DNA of 64,000 nucleotides from JASHPR01 sp963795055 (GTDB lineage: Bacteria > Actinomycetota > Actinomycetes > Streptosporangiales > Streptosporangiaceae): assembly GCA_963795055.1 (NCBI GenBank), contig CAWCGJ010000037.1:124001-188000 (forward strand), given 5' to 3'. This document shows, one piece after another, positions 42,890 through 50,437 of this stretch (position 1 is the first letter of the stretch; each line of letters starts with the position of its first letter). The translations under genes and the position numbers were made by a program. The notes beneath the pieces are model-generated. The model worked only from the letters and a program-made list of their open reading frames with translations, did not search any database and was not told where the DNA came from.

Positions 42890-43618
42890 ATGGCATCGAG
42901 CCCAACCGCTGTCCTCGTGCACGGCGCCTTCGCTGACGCCTCCGGGTATGCCGGGGTGATCCGCGAGCTTCAAGCCCGGGGGGTTGAGGTCCGGGCGCCG
43001 ATGAACCCGCTGCGCAGCCTCGCGTTCGACGCCGACGCCATCGCCCGTTACACCAACAGCATCGACGGGCCGGTCGTCCTGGTCGGGCACTCCTACGGCG
43101 GCGCGGTGATCTCCCAGGCAGCTCCCATGGTCAACGACGTCGTCGCGCTGGTGTTCTTGTCGGCGTTCGCGCCCGACCAAGGGGAGAGCTGCGCCAGCGT
43201 CCAGGAGCCGTTCCCGCCGTCCCTGCTGGCCTCGACCAGCGTGCCCACCCCCTATGACGCTCCCGGCGCGCCGGGCGGCCCCGACCTGTTCATCAAGATC
43301 GCGGACTTCCACCAGACGTTCTGCGCCGACCTTCCCGCCGAGGTGGCGGCCCCGATGGCAGTCAGCCAGCGGCCGCTCAGCGCGGCCGCCCTGACGGAGA
43401 AGGCCACGGCGGCGGGCTGGAAGGACCTGCCGGCCTGGTACCTGGTCTCCGGGCGGGACAACGCCATCCCGCCCGACTGCGAGCGGTTCATGGCCAAGCG
43501 GATGAACGCCACCGTCGAGTCGGTCAGCGAAGGATCACACGCCGCGTTCATCGCCCACCCCGGCGTCGCGGCCAGCCTGATCCTCAAGGCCATCGAGGCG
43601 ACCCGGGGACCGGTCTAG
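42890..43618 (+). CDS. alpha/beta hydrolase, EstC-like
   Basis: 242 residues. PTAVLVHGAFADASGYAGVI at the start, nucleophile elbow LVGHSYGGAV (Ser near residue 68), Asp in SGRDNAI and His in EGSHAAFIAHPG. It is a longer relative of the hydrolase at 39005-39688 with an inserted lid region. ATG preceded by AAAGGAG. It follows LAL regulator 2 by 180 bp in the same direction. Confidence 0.9.
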   Translation: MASSPTAVLVHGAFADASGYAGVIRELQARGVEVRAPMNPLRSLAFDADAIARYTNSIDGPVVLVGHSYGGAVISQAAPMVNDVVALVFLSAFAPDQGESCASVQEPFPPSLLASTSVPTPYDAPGAPGGPDLFIKIADFHQTFCADLPAEVAAPMAVSQRPLSAAALTEKATAAGWKDLPAWYLVSGRDNAIPPDCERFMAKRMNATVESVSEGSHAAFIAHPGVAASLILKAIEATRGPV

Positions 43619-43710
43619 GTCTATCGCACGAACGAAGTCTGAGGTCCCCTCGTTCCCGAAGGGCTCGTCCTCGCCGCGCTGGCCGAGGACAGCTGAGTAA
43701 TCGTCACAGC

Positions 43711-44667
43711 TCACCGGCTCCGGGCGGATCCGATTCCCAGCAGTTCCATGGCGTTACGCTCGAGGATGGCCTCGGCCTGGTCGGCGGGTATGCCTGATGC
43801 GGAGATGTAGTCGACGGCGCGGACGAAGATATCTCCCGCCTCGTACGGGAAGTCGGTGCCCAGGACCAGCCGGTCGGCGCCGAAGGATTCGACGGTGCAG
43901 CGCAGCGCGGGGATGTGCCCGTGGCCGACGGTGTCGTACCACATGCGCCGCGCGGCCACGCTGGGCAGCTCAGGAGTATCCGGAGCTGCCCAGCGGTACT
44001 GGTCGTCGGCCCGTTGCAGCAGCATCGGCAAGGCGCCGCCCAGGTGCGAGTTGATGATCTTGATAGCCGGGTACCGGGACGGGATCCCGCGCGTGATCAG
44101 CTGCATGGTGGAGATGGTGTCCTCGATCGGCGCGCCGACCATCCAGGTCAGGTTGTAATCCTTGATCAGCGGCGAGCATGCGGCGTTCCCCGCCGGATGC
44201 AGGTACAGCACCGCCTGGCGCCGGTCGAGCTCAGCGAAGACCGGCTCGAAGCGGGGATCGGCGAGGGCCTGGCCGAGCACGGACGTGTTCATGACCACCC
44301 CGACCATGCCTAGCTCGTCTAGCGCCCGTCCCATCTCGCCGATCGACTCGTCGACGTGCGGCATAGGCGTGGCGGCGAACGCGCGGAACCGATCGTGATG
44401 CCTGCTGACCAGCTCGGCGTACTGGTCGTTGACGAAGCGGGCGGCAGCCTGGGCCTGCTGGAGGTCGGAACCGTAGGGCAGCTGCGGGGCCGCCGAAAGC
44501 ACCTGCATGTCCACTCCCGCGCGGTCCATCAGCTTCAGCCGCGCGTCGAGTTCCGCTCCGCCGCCACCGCCGGTGCCTCGCTGCGTGTCGGTATCGGTAT
44601 GGCCGAGCGCGGCCACCAGGTCGAGGTAGTCGTCGGCCCAGTAGTGCGCGTGCACGTCAATCCGCAT
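43711..44667 (-). CDS. amidohydrolase family protein (ACMSD-like)
   Basis: 318-residue metal-dependent TIM barrel of the amidohydrolase_2 group. It begins MRIDVHAHYW with the H-x-H metal pair, has LHPAG (fourth His), INSHLGGALP and the C-terminal metal Asp in VLGTDFPYE. Relatives decarboxylate or hydrate aromatic-catabolism intermediates (ACMSD, gamma-resorcylate decarboxylase). The ATG follows GAGAGGA. It is the last of a leftward group with the aldo/keto reductase, separated by 156 bp. Confidence 0.88.
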   Translation of the reverse strand: MRIDVHAHYWADDYLDLVAALGHTDTDTQRGTGGGGGAELDARLKLMDRAGVDMQVLSAAPQLPYGSDLQQAQAAARFVNDQYAELVSRHHDRFRAFAATPMPHVDESIGEMGRALDELGMVGVVMNTSVLGQALADPRFEPVFAELDRRQAVLYLHPAGNAACSPLIKDYNLTWMVGAPIEDTISTMQLITRGIPSRYPAIKIINSHLGGALPMLLQRADDQYRWAAPDTPELPSVAARRMWYDTVGHGHIPALRCTVESFGADRLVLGTDFPYEAGDIFVRAVDYISASGIPADQAEAILERNAMELLGIGSARSR

Positions 44668-44823
44668 GTCCTCTCGCCTTTCTCTGATGCGCGTTCGCAG
44701 CCGCGCGATAGCCACCCATCTGGCCCCCGTGGCCCCGCAGCGGCACGGACATGTCGAACGTTGCCTCAATCCGGAACGCGGCGCAGCCGGTGTTTGCGGC
44801 CGGCCGCGGGGCGCTGGTCAGGC

Positions 44824-45855
44824 TTAGCTGCCGCCCGCCAGGCTGCGGCTGCGCTGTTCGGCGCCCAGCTTGCCGTAGGGGTAGTCGGGGGCGCCGGGGT
44901 CGCTGGCCGCATCCAGCTCGGCGGTTTCCTCCGTGGTGAGCTGAAGATCGGCCGCGCGCAGGTTGGCCTCCAGTTGCGCGGTGGTGCGGGCACCCAGAAT
45001 CGTGGCGCTGACCGCCGGGCGGGCGGTCACCCAGGCCAGGGCGATCTCGGCCATGGTGGCTTCGTGGGCGGCGGCGATCTGGCGCACCGCGTCGACGATC
45101 CGCCAGGTCCGCTCGGTGCCCCGCCGGTCGTAGGCCTCCATGCCCCGCCCGGGGTCTTCGCCGAGGCGGGTCGCGCCGGCCGGGCGTGCGTCCCGCTGGT
45201 ACTTGCCGGACAGCCAGCCGCCGCCCAGCGGGCTCCACGGCAGCAGGCCGATCCCGGCGTCCAACGCGGCAGGCACGATCTCCCATTCGATCTCGCGCGC
45301 CAGCAGGCTGTACTGCGGCTGCAACGTGACCGGCCCGGCGACGCCCATGCCCCGGGCCAGGTGCACGGCCTTGGTCAGCTGCCAGCCGGTGAAGTTGGAC
45401 AGGCCGTAGTAGCGGGTCTTGCCCGCGCGCACGAACCCGTCCATCGTCCGCAGTGTCTCCTCCAGCGGGGTCCACGGGTCGAACGCGTGCGCCTGGTACA
45501 GGTCTACCGCGTCCAGGCCCAGCCGCCGCAGCGAGGCGTCCAGCGCGCGGGTCAGGTGGCGCGCGGACAGCCCGGCCGCGTTCGGGTCGCCATCCAGGGG
45601 GAACCGCCCCTTGGTGGCCAGTACCACCCGCCCGGTGACCTCCGCGGGCCGGCTGGCGAACCACCGGCCGATGATCTCTTCGGATCTTCCCGTGCCGTAG
45701 GTGTCGGCCGTGTCGACCAGCGTGCCGCCGACCTCCAGGAACCGGTCAAGCTGCCGGTGCGCCTCCACCTCGTCCGTCTCCGCCCCGAAGGTCATGGTGC
45801 CCAGGGCGAAAACCGACACCGCGCAGCCACTGTGACCCAAGGTGCGGTATTCCAC
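44824..45855 (-). CDS. aldo/keto reductase
   Basis: 343-residue NADPH-dependent (alpha/beta)8 reductase. RTLGHSGCAVSVFALGTMTF at the start, catalytic Asp and Tyr in VDTADTYGTGRSEEIIG, catalytic Lys in VLATKGRF, and the QPQYSLLAREIE strand. It belongs to the AKR subgroup acting on aldehydes and ketones of unknown identity. GTG start only 4 bp after the truncated dehydrogenase stop. Confidence 0.9.
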   Translation of the reverse strand: MEYRTLGHSGCAVSVFALGTMTFGAETDEVEAHRQLDRFLEVGGTLVDTADTYGTGRSEEIIGRWFASRPAEVTGRVVLATKGRFPLDGDPNAAGLSARHLTRALDASLRRLGLDAVDLYQAHAFDPWTPLEETLRTMDGFVRAGKTRYYGLSNFTGWQLTKAVHLARGMGVAGPVTLQPQYSLLAREIEWEIVPAALDAGIGLLPWSPLGGGWLSGKYQRDARPAGATRLGEDPGRGMEAYDRRGTERTWRIVDAVRQIAAAHEATMAEIALAWVTARPAVSATILGARTTAQLEANLRAADLQLTTEETAELDAASDPGAPDYPYGKLGAEQRSRSLAGGS

Positions 45856-45859
45856 CCCG

Positions 45860-46240
45860 TCACCCTACGCCGGGGCAAGCCAAGGAATCCGGGCGCTCGG
45901 CACTGGCCAGGGCCGCGACGCGGTCGATCCCGGCCACGCCGATGGTGCTCATCTGGGCCCAGATCGCGCCCGGCGCCAATGCGGCGAGCATGCCCTGGTC
46001 GGCGGCGATCGAGATCACGGCATCGGCGTCGGTCACCATCGTGACCACGATCGCCGCCCGCCGCGCCGCATCAGCCGCCGACGCGGCCAGCTGCGCCCCG
46101 CGCTCGGCCAGGTCCCGGGCCGCCTCCATTCTGCGGTCCCAGACGATCACCGGGAGGCCGACGCGCAGCGCACTGGCCGCCATCCCATGGCCCATCGCGC
46201 CCATGCCGAGCACCGCAACGGGGTCATCTGTGCCTGCCAT
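45860..46240 (-). pseudogene. 3-hydroxyisobutyrate dehydrogenase-like, 3'-truncated
   Basis: 126 residues covering only the N-terminal NAD(P) domain of beta-hydroxyacid dehydrogenases: VAVLGMGAMGHGMAASAL (cofactor loop), WDRRMEAARDLAERGA and VVTMVTDADAV. The chain ends abruptly after ASAERPD, just where V-D-A-P-V-S-G would follow, so the catalytic Lys domain is missing. The stop is 4 bp before the aldo/keto reductase start, suggesting a deletion that removed the second half. Confidence 0.75.
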
Positions 46241-46318
46241 CGGTCTCTCCCTTGGGGTGTGCCAGCCTGCGGCCCCTCGCCGACTAGCGTACGGACCGGC
46301 CGGCCGATCCCGCCGCGG

Positions 46319-47242
46319 TCAATCGGTGGGCCGGCGGGCCTGGTTCGCCTCGCGGGCGGCCGCCCAGGCGTCCGCCACCGGACCCACATGCCCGAGCTTG
46401 TCGGGGTTGCTCACCGAGCGGATCGCCTGAATCTGCCCGTCGAGTACGTCGAGCGTCAAGGTAAAGAGCACCTTGTTGTGCCGGTCGCGGAAGATCGCTC
46501 CTGGCTGGCCGTTCACTTCGCGTGGTTCCAGCGTCACGTCGATCCGGACGAGCCAGGGGAAGAACGAGGTAAGCACTCGGGCCACCTTCTCAGCGCCGAT
46601 GATGCTCCTGGGCAGCGCGGGGGCCTTGCCGCCGCTGTCCCCGACCAGCTGAACGTCAGCGGCGAGCAGCTCCCGCAGGCCGTCGACGTCGCCCTCGGCG
46701 AGCGCGCCGAAGAACTGCGCTGCCAGTTTCTCTCGCTCCCGGCGGTCCGCCTCGAACCGAGGGCGTCCCGCGTCCACGTGGCGCCGTGCCCGTACCGCGA
46801 GCTGGCGGCACGCCGCCTCCGAGCGCCCCACCGCCGACGCTATCCCCGGGAAGTCGAAGGCGAACACCTCCCGCAGTACGAAGACCGCCCGCTCGAGCGG
46901 GCTCAGCCGCTCGAGCAGCACCAGGGCCGCCATCGATACCGAGTCGGCCAGCTCCGCCGACCGCTCGGGATCCTGGTAGGGGTCGGTGAGCAGCGGCTCA
47001 GGAAACCAGGGCCCGACGTACTCTTCCCGCCGGACGCGGGCCGAGCGCAGCACGTCGATCGAGACCCGGGTGACCACGGCCGAGAGGAAGGCCTTGGCCG
47101 ACGCGGGTTGTGCCGGGGAGGCCGTGTAGCGCAGCCAGGTTTCCTGGACCGCGTCTTCAGCCTCGCTCACGCTGCCGAGGAGCCGGTAGGCGATCGAGAA
47201 CAGCAGCGGGCGCAGCTGCTCGAACTCCTCGGTCCGGGTCAT
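46319..47242 (-). CDS. sigJ: ECF41-type RNA polymerase sigma factor (SigJ-like)
   Basis: 307 residues. The sigma-2 region starts FEQLRPLLFSIAYRLLGSVS with EDAVQETWLR; the sigma-4 region includes LSPLERAVFVLREVFAFDFP and GRSEAACRQLAVRAR. The rest is a SnoaL-like domain that in ECF41 factors regulates activity in place of an anti-sigma factor. All three ECF41 signature motifs are visible: W-F-P-E-P (WLPEP) in the linker, D-S-G-G-K (DGGGK) and N-P-D-K in the C-terminal domain. ATG overlaps the epimerase stop by 4 bp, so the two are translationally coupled. Confidence 0.93.
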   Translation of the reverse strand: MTRTEEFEQLRPLLFSIAYRLLGSVSEAEDAVQETWLRYTASPAQPASAKAFLSAVVTRVSIDVLRSARVRREEYVGPWFPEPLLTDPYQDPERSAELADSVSMAALVLLERLSPLERAVFVLREVFAFDFPGIASAVGRSEAACRQLAVRARRHVDAGRPRFEADRREREKLAAQFFGALAEGDVDGLRELLAADVQLVGDSGGKAPALPRSIIGAEKVARVLTSFFPWLVRIDVTLEPREVNGQPGAIFRDRHNKVLFTLTLDVLDGQIQAIRSVSNPDKLGHVGPVADAWAAAREANQARRPTD

Positions 47243-48162
47243 GCGACTTCTTCCTTGAAGCCTTGCCGCCACGACGGGTAGCGCAGCTCCCATCCGAGTT
47301 CCTGCTTGGCCTTGGCGTTGGAGAAGGCGCGCCCCTCGGTCATCAGGCTCACCACCATTTCCCCAGCCAGCAGCCGGACCAGCCACTTCGGGATCCGCCT
47401 CGGCCGCTTCGCCCCCGCGCACGCGGCCAGATAAGGCAGCCACTCGCCGACCTGGGCAGGCTCGTCGTCGACGATGTTGAACACGCCCTTCGCCTGCTGC
47501 TCCACGGTCAGGACCGTAGCGCTCGCCGCGTCGTCGAGATGCACCCACGAGAAGTAGCCGGTGCCGCGCCCGACCAGCGGGAACAGTCGCTTGCGCACGA
47601 GTTCGACCTGGTCGTCGGTGGCGCCCGGCCCGTAGAGCGCGCCGTAGCGCAGGACCGCGCCGCCGGCCTTGACGACCACGTCCTCGACGTGGAGGACCCC
47701 CTCCGCCGCCTTGCGCGCCATCGGCCCCGTTCCCGGGTCCACCGGATCCTCCTCGGTCAACGCCCGCCCGCCCTTGAAGCTCTGCGCGACGCTCTGCGCG
47801 ACGATGCCGGATACGCCGGTCGCCTCGGCCGCGGCCAGCAGGTGATCGGTCCCCTCGGTGCGCAGCCGGTTAGTAGTGGCGGCAAACCTATCAAAGTGCC
47901 GGAAATCCGGCCTGCCAGCGTGGGCCACGGAAAGCGCGGTCATCTGGTGCACGATCGCATCCGGCCGAGCCGCGGCCACCGCCTCACCGACCGACGCCGC
48001 ATCCAGCCCGTCCATCACGACCCCGTCGGCGCCCAGCTGCTTGAGCAAGCCCAGCTTGGCCGCGCTTGTCGTCGTCGCCGTCACCTGGTGGCCACGGGCC
48101 ACAAGCTGCGGCACCAGCCGCCGCCCGATGGCCCCGCCACCGCCTGCCACGAGCACTCTCAT
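47239..48162 (-). CDS. NAD(P)-dependent epimerase/dehydratase (atypical SDR)
   Basis: 307 residues, Rossmann fold with GGGGAIGRRL (about 7-16), an atypical SDR active site and C-terminal substrate-domain blocks FSWVHLDDAASAT and FNIVDDEP. It is the oxidoreductase/epimerase partner typically linked to ECF41 sigma genes. I chose ATG 48162 because AGGTAGG stands 8 nt before it; GTG 48171 is possible. First gene of the operon, controlled by the ECF41-like promoter upstream. Confidence 0.9.
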   Translation of the reverse strand: MRVLVAGGGGAIGRRLVPQLVARGHQVTATTTSAAKLGLLKQLGADGVVMDGLDAASVGEAVAAARPDAIVHQMTALSVAHAGRPDFRHFDRFAATTNRLRTEGTDHLLAAAEATGVSGIVAQSVAQSFKGGRALTEEDPVDPGTGPMARKAAEGVLHVEDVVVKAGGAVLRYGALYGPGATDDQVELVRKRLFPLVGRGTGYFSWVHLDDAASATVLTVEQQAKGVFNIVDDEPAQVGEWLPYLAACAGAKRPRRIPKWLVRLLAGEMVVSLMTEGRAFSNAKAKQELGWELRYPSWRQGFKEEVA

Positions 48163-48207
48163 GACCATCACCTACCTAATTTTCCAAGAATCGACGCTTA
48201 GCCCCGA

Positions 48208-48235
48208 GACGAGACAGCCCCCACCGTCTGTGACA
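48208..48235 (-). promoter_or_regulatory. ECF41-type promoter of the epimerase-sigJ operon
   Basis: On the minus strand: -35 TGTCACA (48235-48229), 17-nt spacer, -10 CGTC (48211-48208), then 45 nt to the chosen ATG. This matches the ECF41 promoter type (TGTCACA ... CGTC) and implies autoregulation of the operon. Confidence 0.75.
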
Positions 48236-48362
48236 TGGGAGCCGGTACGGTGATGAGCCGTGACCGGCAGCGGCAGGCGGCTGGTCGCCGTCCAGGTGAA
48301 AGTGCCGCGCGATGGCGGCGCTGACGCGGCTGTCTTAGTACCACGGTTCACGTCCGCGGATT

Positions 48363-48378
48363 GGTCATATAAATGACC
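48363..48378. promoter_or_regulatory. 16-bp dyad upstream of the CMD gene
   Basis: GGTCAT-ATAA-ATGACC, a perfect palindrome with an A+T-rich centre, 88 bp before the carboxymuconolactone decarboxylase ATG. It looks like an operator; the protein that binds it is unknown. Confidence 0.5.
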
Positions 48379-48466
48379 TCCATATCTTGCACCGCCTTCA
48401 GTTTGCGGACTTAATCTCGCCAGGGCGGTTGAAGAAGCGGGATTCGCGCGTAGTAGACTCGCGAGA

Positions 48467-48774
48467 ATGGAAGGTTCCCCTCCTCTACGGCCATGGCTCG
48501 ACGCTCTTGAGAATCACGATCCCAATTCGTTGACTCGTACATGGCGATGCGCGAGCGCATCCTGAAAGACGGCGCCATTCCTGCCAAGTACAAGCTGCTT
48601 ATGGGCATGGTCACCGACGCGATCGCCGCGCACCCCGCCGGTGTCACGGCGCTCGCCAACGACGCTCGCGCCGCGGGTGCATCGGAAGCCGAGATCACCG
48701 AGGCGGTCGAGGTTGGATACCTGTACGGCGGCACTGCGGCGCTGGTGATGGGCGTCCACGCGTTCCCGAGCTGA
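48467..48774 (+). pseudogene. carboxymuconolactone decarboxylase (CMD/AhpD-like), frameshifted
   Basis: Two adjoining frames make one CMD-family protein. The first (from ATG 48467) reads MEGSPPLRPWLDALENHDPN. The second reads FVDSYMAMRERILKDGAIPA, followed by KYKLLMGMVTDAIAAHPAG and the rest. Joining them needs one extra base near 48523 (GATCCC-AATTC where GATCCCGAATTC would restore D-P-E-F-V-D). The open part from 48541 alone (77 residues) lacks the N-terminal helix. There is no active-site C-x-x-C pair, so peroxidase activity is not expected. A sequencing error could mimic the frameshift. Confidence 0.75.
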
Positions 48775-48914
48775 CGACCTCGACGACATGGCCGCTGTCG
48801 GCTGGGCGGCCTGATCGGGGCGTCGAGCGAAGCCGCCGCCGATACCGGCTTGGCCCGGCGGCAGCCGCCCTCATCACCCAGGCCGCCGGCTGACATCCGG
48901 TTTCCTTCACCGTG

Positions 48915-48944
48915 AAGTGCACTTAGAGTGCAGTATGATGCACT
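48915..48944 (+). promoter_or_regulatory. operator/promoter of the XRE-cupin gene
   Basis: A self-complementary 10-mer AAGTGCACTT (48915-48924) is followed by AGTGCA-GTATGA-TGCACT (48927-48944). The centre holds TATGAT, a good -10, only 6 nt before the ATG at 48946, suggesting a leaderless transcript repressed by protein bound at the AGTGCA half-sites, probably the XRE product itself. Confidence 0.6.
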
Positions 48945-48945
48945 T

Positions 48946-49551
48946 ATGGATGAGAGCACCGCCGCCCTGGCGCTGGCGATCGGTGTCCGGGTCAGGCAGG
49001 AGCGGCAGTCGCGGCGCTGGACACTGGATCAGCTGGCGGAGGCGGCCGGGGTGAGCCGCCGGATGATCGTCAACGTGGAGCAGGGCGCCGCGAACCCCAG
49101 CGTAGGGACCCTGCTGAGGATCAGCGACGCGCTGGGCGTCGGACTGCCGGCACTGGTGGAGCGACCTGAGCCCAAGCCGGTGAAAGTTACCCGCCATGGT
49201 GACGGCGCTGTCCTGTGGAGCAGTGAGTCCGGCGGTCGCGGGGTGCTGGTGGCCGGCACCGCGCCACCGGATGTGGTGGAACTGTGGGACTGGACCCTGG
49301 GTCCTGGAGACCGTCACGTGACCGAGGCTCATACGCAGGGCACCAAGGAGCTCGCGCAGGTTCAGCACGGCACGATCACGGTCGAGGTCGCCGGCCAGCC
49401 GGTCACCCTCGGGGCCGGCGACGCGGTCGCGTTCCCCGGCGACGTGGCGCACTCCTACGCCAATCCAGGCCCGCAGCCGGCGAGGTTCTCCCTGGCGGTC
49501 TTCGAGCCGGGAGTGGGGGCGGGATCGCCGCCGGAGATTGCCGATGCCTGA
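48946..49551 (+). CDS. XRE-family regulator with C-terminal cupin
   Basis: 201 residues. The N-terminal lambda-repressor-type helix-turn-helix (WTLDQLAEAAGVSRRMIVNV, about 26-45) is joined to a cupin sensor domain (about 110-190) with GPGDRHVTEAHTQGTKELA and LGAGDAVAFPGDVAHSY. XRE-cupin proteins usually repress a neighbouring metabolic gene and respond to a small ligand in the cupin. Its stop overlaps the B3/B4 gene start by 8 bp, pointing to that gene as its target or partner. Confidence 0.9.
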   Translation: MDESTAALALAIGVRVRQERQSRRWTLDQLAEAAGVSRRMIVNVEQGAANPSVGTLLRISDALGVGLPALVERPEPKPVKVTRHGDGAVLWSSESGGRGVLVAGTAPPDVVELWDWTLGPGDRHVTEAHTQGTKELAQVQHGTITVEVAGQPVTLGAGDAVAFPGDVAHSYANPGPQPARFSLAVFEPGVGAGSPPEIADA

Positions 49552-50374
49552 CGTGGGCATGCTCCAGGAGTTCCTCGCTGGCGGGCATGTTGACGCCGCG
49601 GTGTTCGCGCTGCGGCCGGACTACCGTGCCATGCTGCTGGCGGTCGACGGGCTCGTCCCCGGCCCGAGCGACCAGGCGAGCGACGCGCTGCTCCAGGCGG
49701 CGGAGGCCACGGCCCGCGAGGCGCTGCGTGGCCGGCCGGCGGAGGAGCTCCCGCACATAGCGGCGTGGCGGGAGGCTTACCGGGCGTTCGGGGCCAAGCC
49801 GCAGCGCACCCGCAACAGCCTGGAAGCGCTGCTGCGCCGGGCAGCGTCCGGGCTGCCTCGCGTGAACCGGCTCACCGACCTCTACAACGCGGTCTCGGTA
49901 CTGCACCAGGTCCCGCTCGGCGGGGAGGACCTGACCCGCTACGCCGGTACGCCGCGGCTGGTCCGCGCCACCGGCACGGAGCCCTTCGATACCGTGGCCG
50001 ACGGCAGCGCGGTGATCGAGCAGCCCGACCCCGGCGAGGTGGTGTGGTGCGACGACGCCGGCGTGACCTGCCGGCGCTGGAACTGGCGCCAGGCTCGCCG
50101 CACCCAGCTGCGCGAAAACACCACCGCGGCACTGTTCATCCTCGACGCACTCGACCCGCTGCCCGACGAGGCACTCCACGCCACCGCCGAGGACCTGACC
50201 GCCCACCTGGCCCGGCTCGGACCGGACGTCCGGGCCGTCCGCCGCCTGATCACCGCCGCCGGCGGAGCCGGCCATGACCAAGCGCGCCCCCGCGCCGCCG
50301 CGGTGCCGCCGTGGGGGCTGCGCTCGATACGGGCCCACGACGTGCCAGCGCTCCTCGGCCACTTGACTGATTAG
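49544..50374 (+). CDS. B3/B4 (PheT-like) tRNA-binding domain protein
   Basis: 276 residues with a B3/4 domain as found in the beta subunit of phenylalanyl-tRNA synthetase: AYRAFGAKPQRTRNSLEALL (about 84-103), LPRVNRLTDLYNAVSVLHQV, GGEDLTRYAG and the WNWRQARRTQLRENTT end. Free-standing forms may edit mischarged tRNA or act on free amino acids. ATG at 49544 overlaps the XRE-cupin gene by 8 bp, a pairing seen in other genomes. Part of an operator overlaps its stop codon. Confidence 0.88.
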   Translation: MPDVGMLQEFLAGGHVDAAVFALRPDYRAMLLAVDGLVPGPSDQASDALLQAAEATAREALRGRPAEELPHIAAWREAYRAFGAKPQRTRNSLEALLRRAASGLPRVNRLTDLYNAVSVLHQVPLGGEDLTRYAGTPRLVRATGTEPFDTVADGSAVIEQPDPGEVVWCDDAGVTCRRWNWRQARRTQLRENTTAALFILDALDPLPDEALHATAEDLTAHLARLGPDVRAVRRLITAAGGAGHDQARPRAAAVPPWGLRSIRAHDVPALLGHLTD

Positions 50375-50414
50375 ACCTGTCTGTCTAATATCTCAAGTGT
50401 ACAGACCTGTCTAC
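50372..50414 (+). promoter_or_regulatory. double TetR operator upstream of the MFS gene
   Basis: Two sites built from AGAC/GTCT half-sites: TAGAC-CTGTCT-GTCTA at 50372-50387 and GTACAGACCTGTCTAC at 50399-50414. The same TAGAC-N6-GTCTA unit recurs just before the TetR gene (51824-51839), linking the regulator to the transporter. Confidence 0.7.
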
Positions 50415-50437
50415 TCAATGAGGGTGGGTAACCAGAC

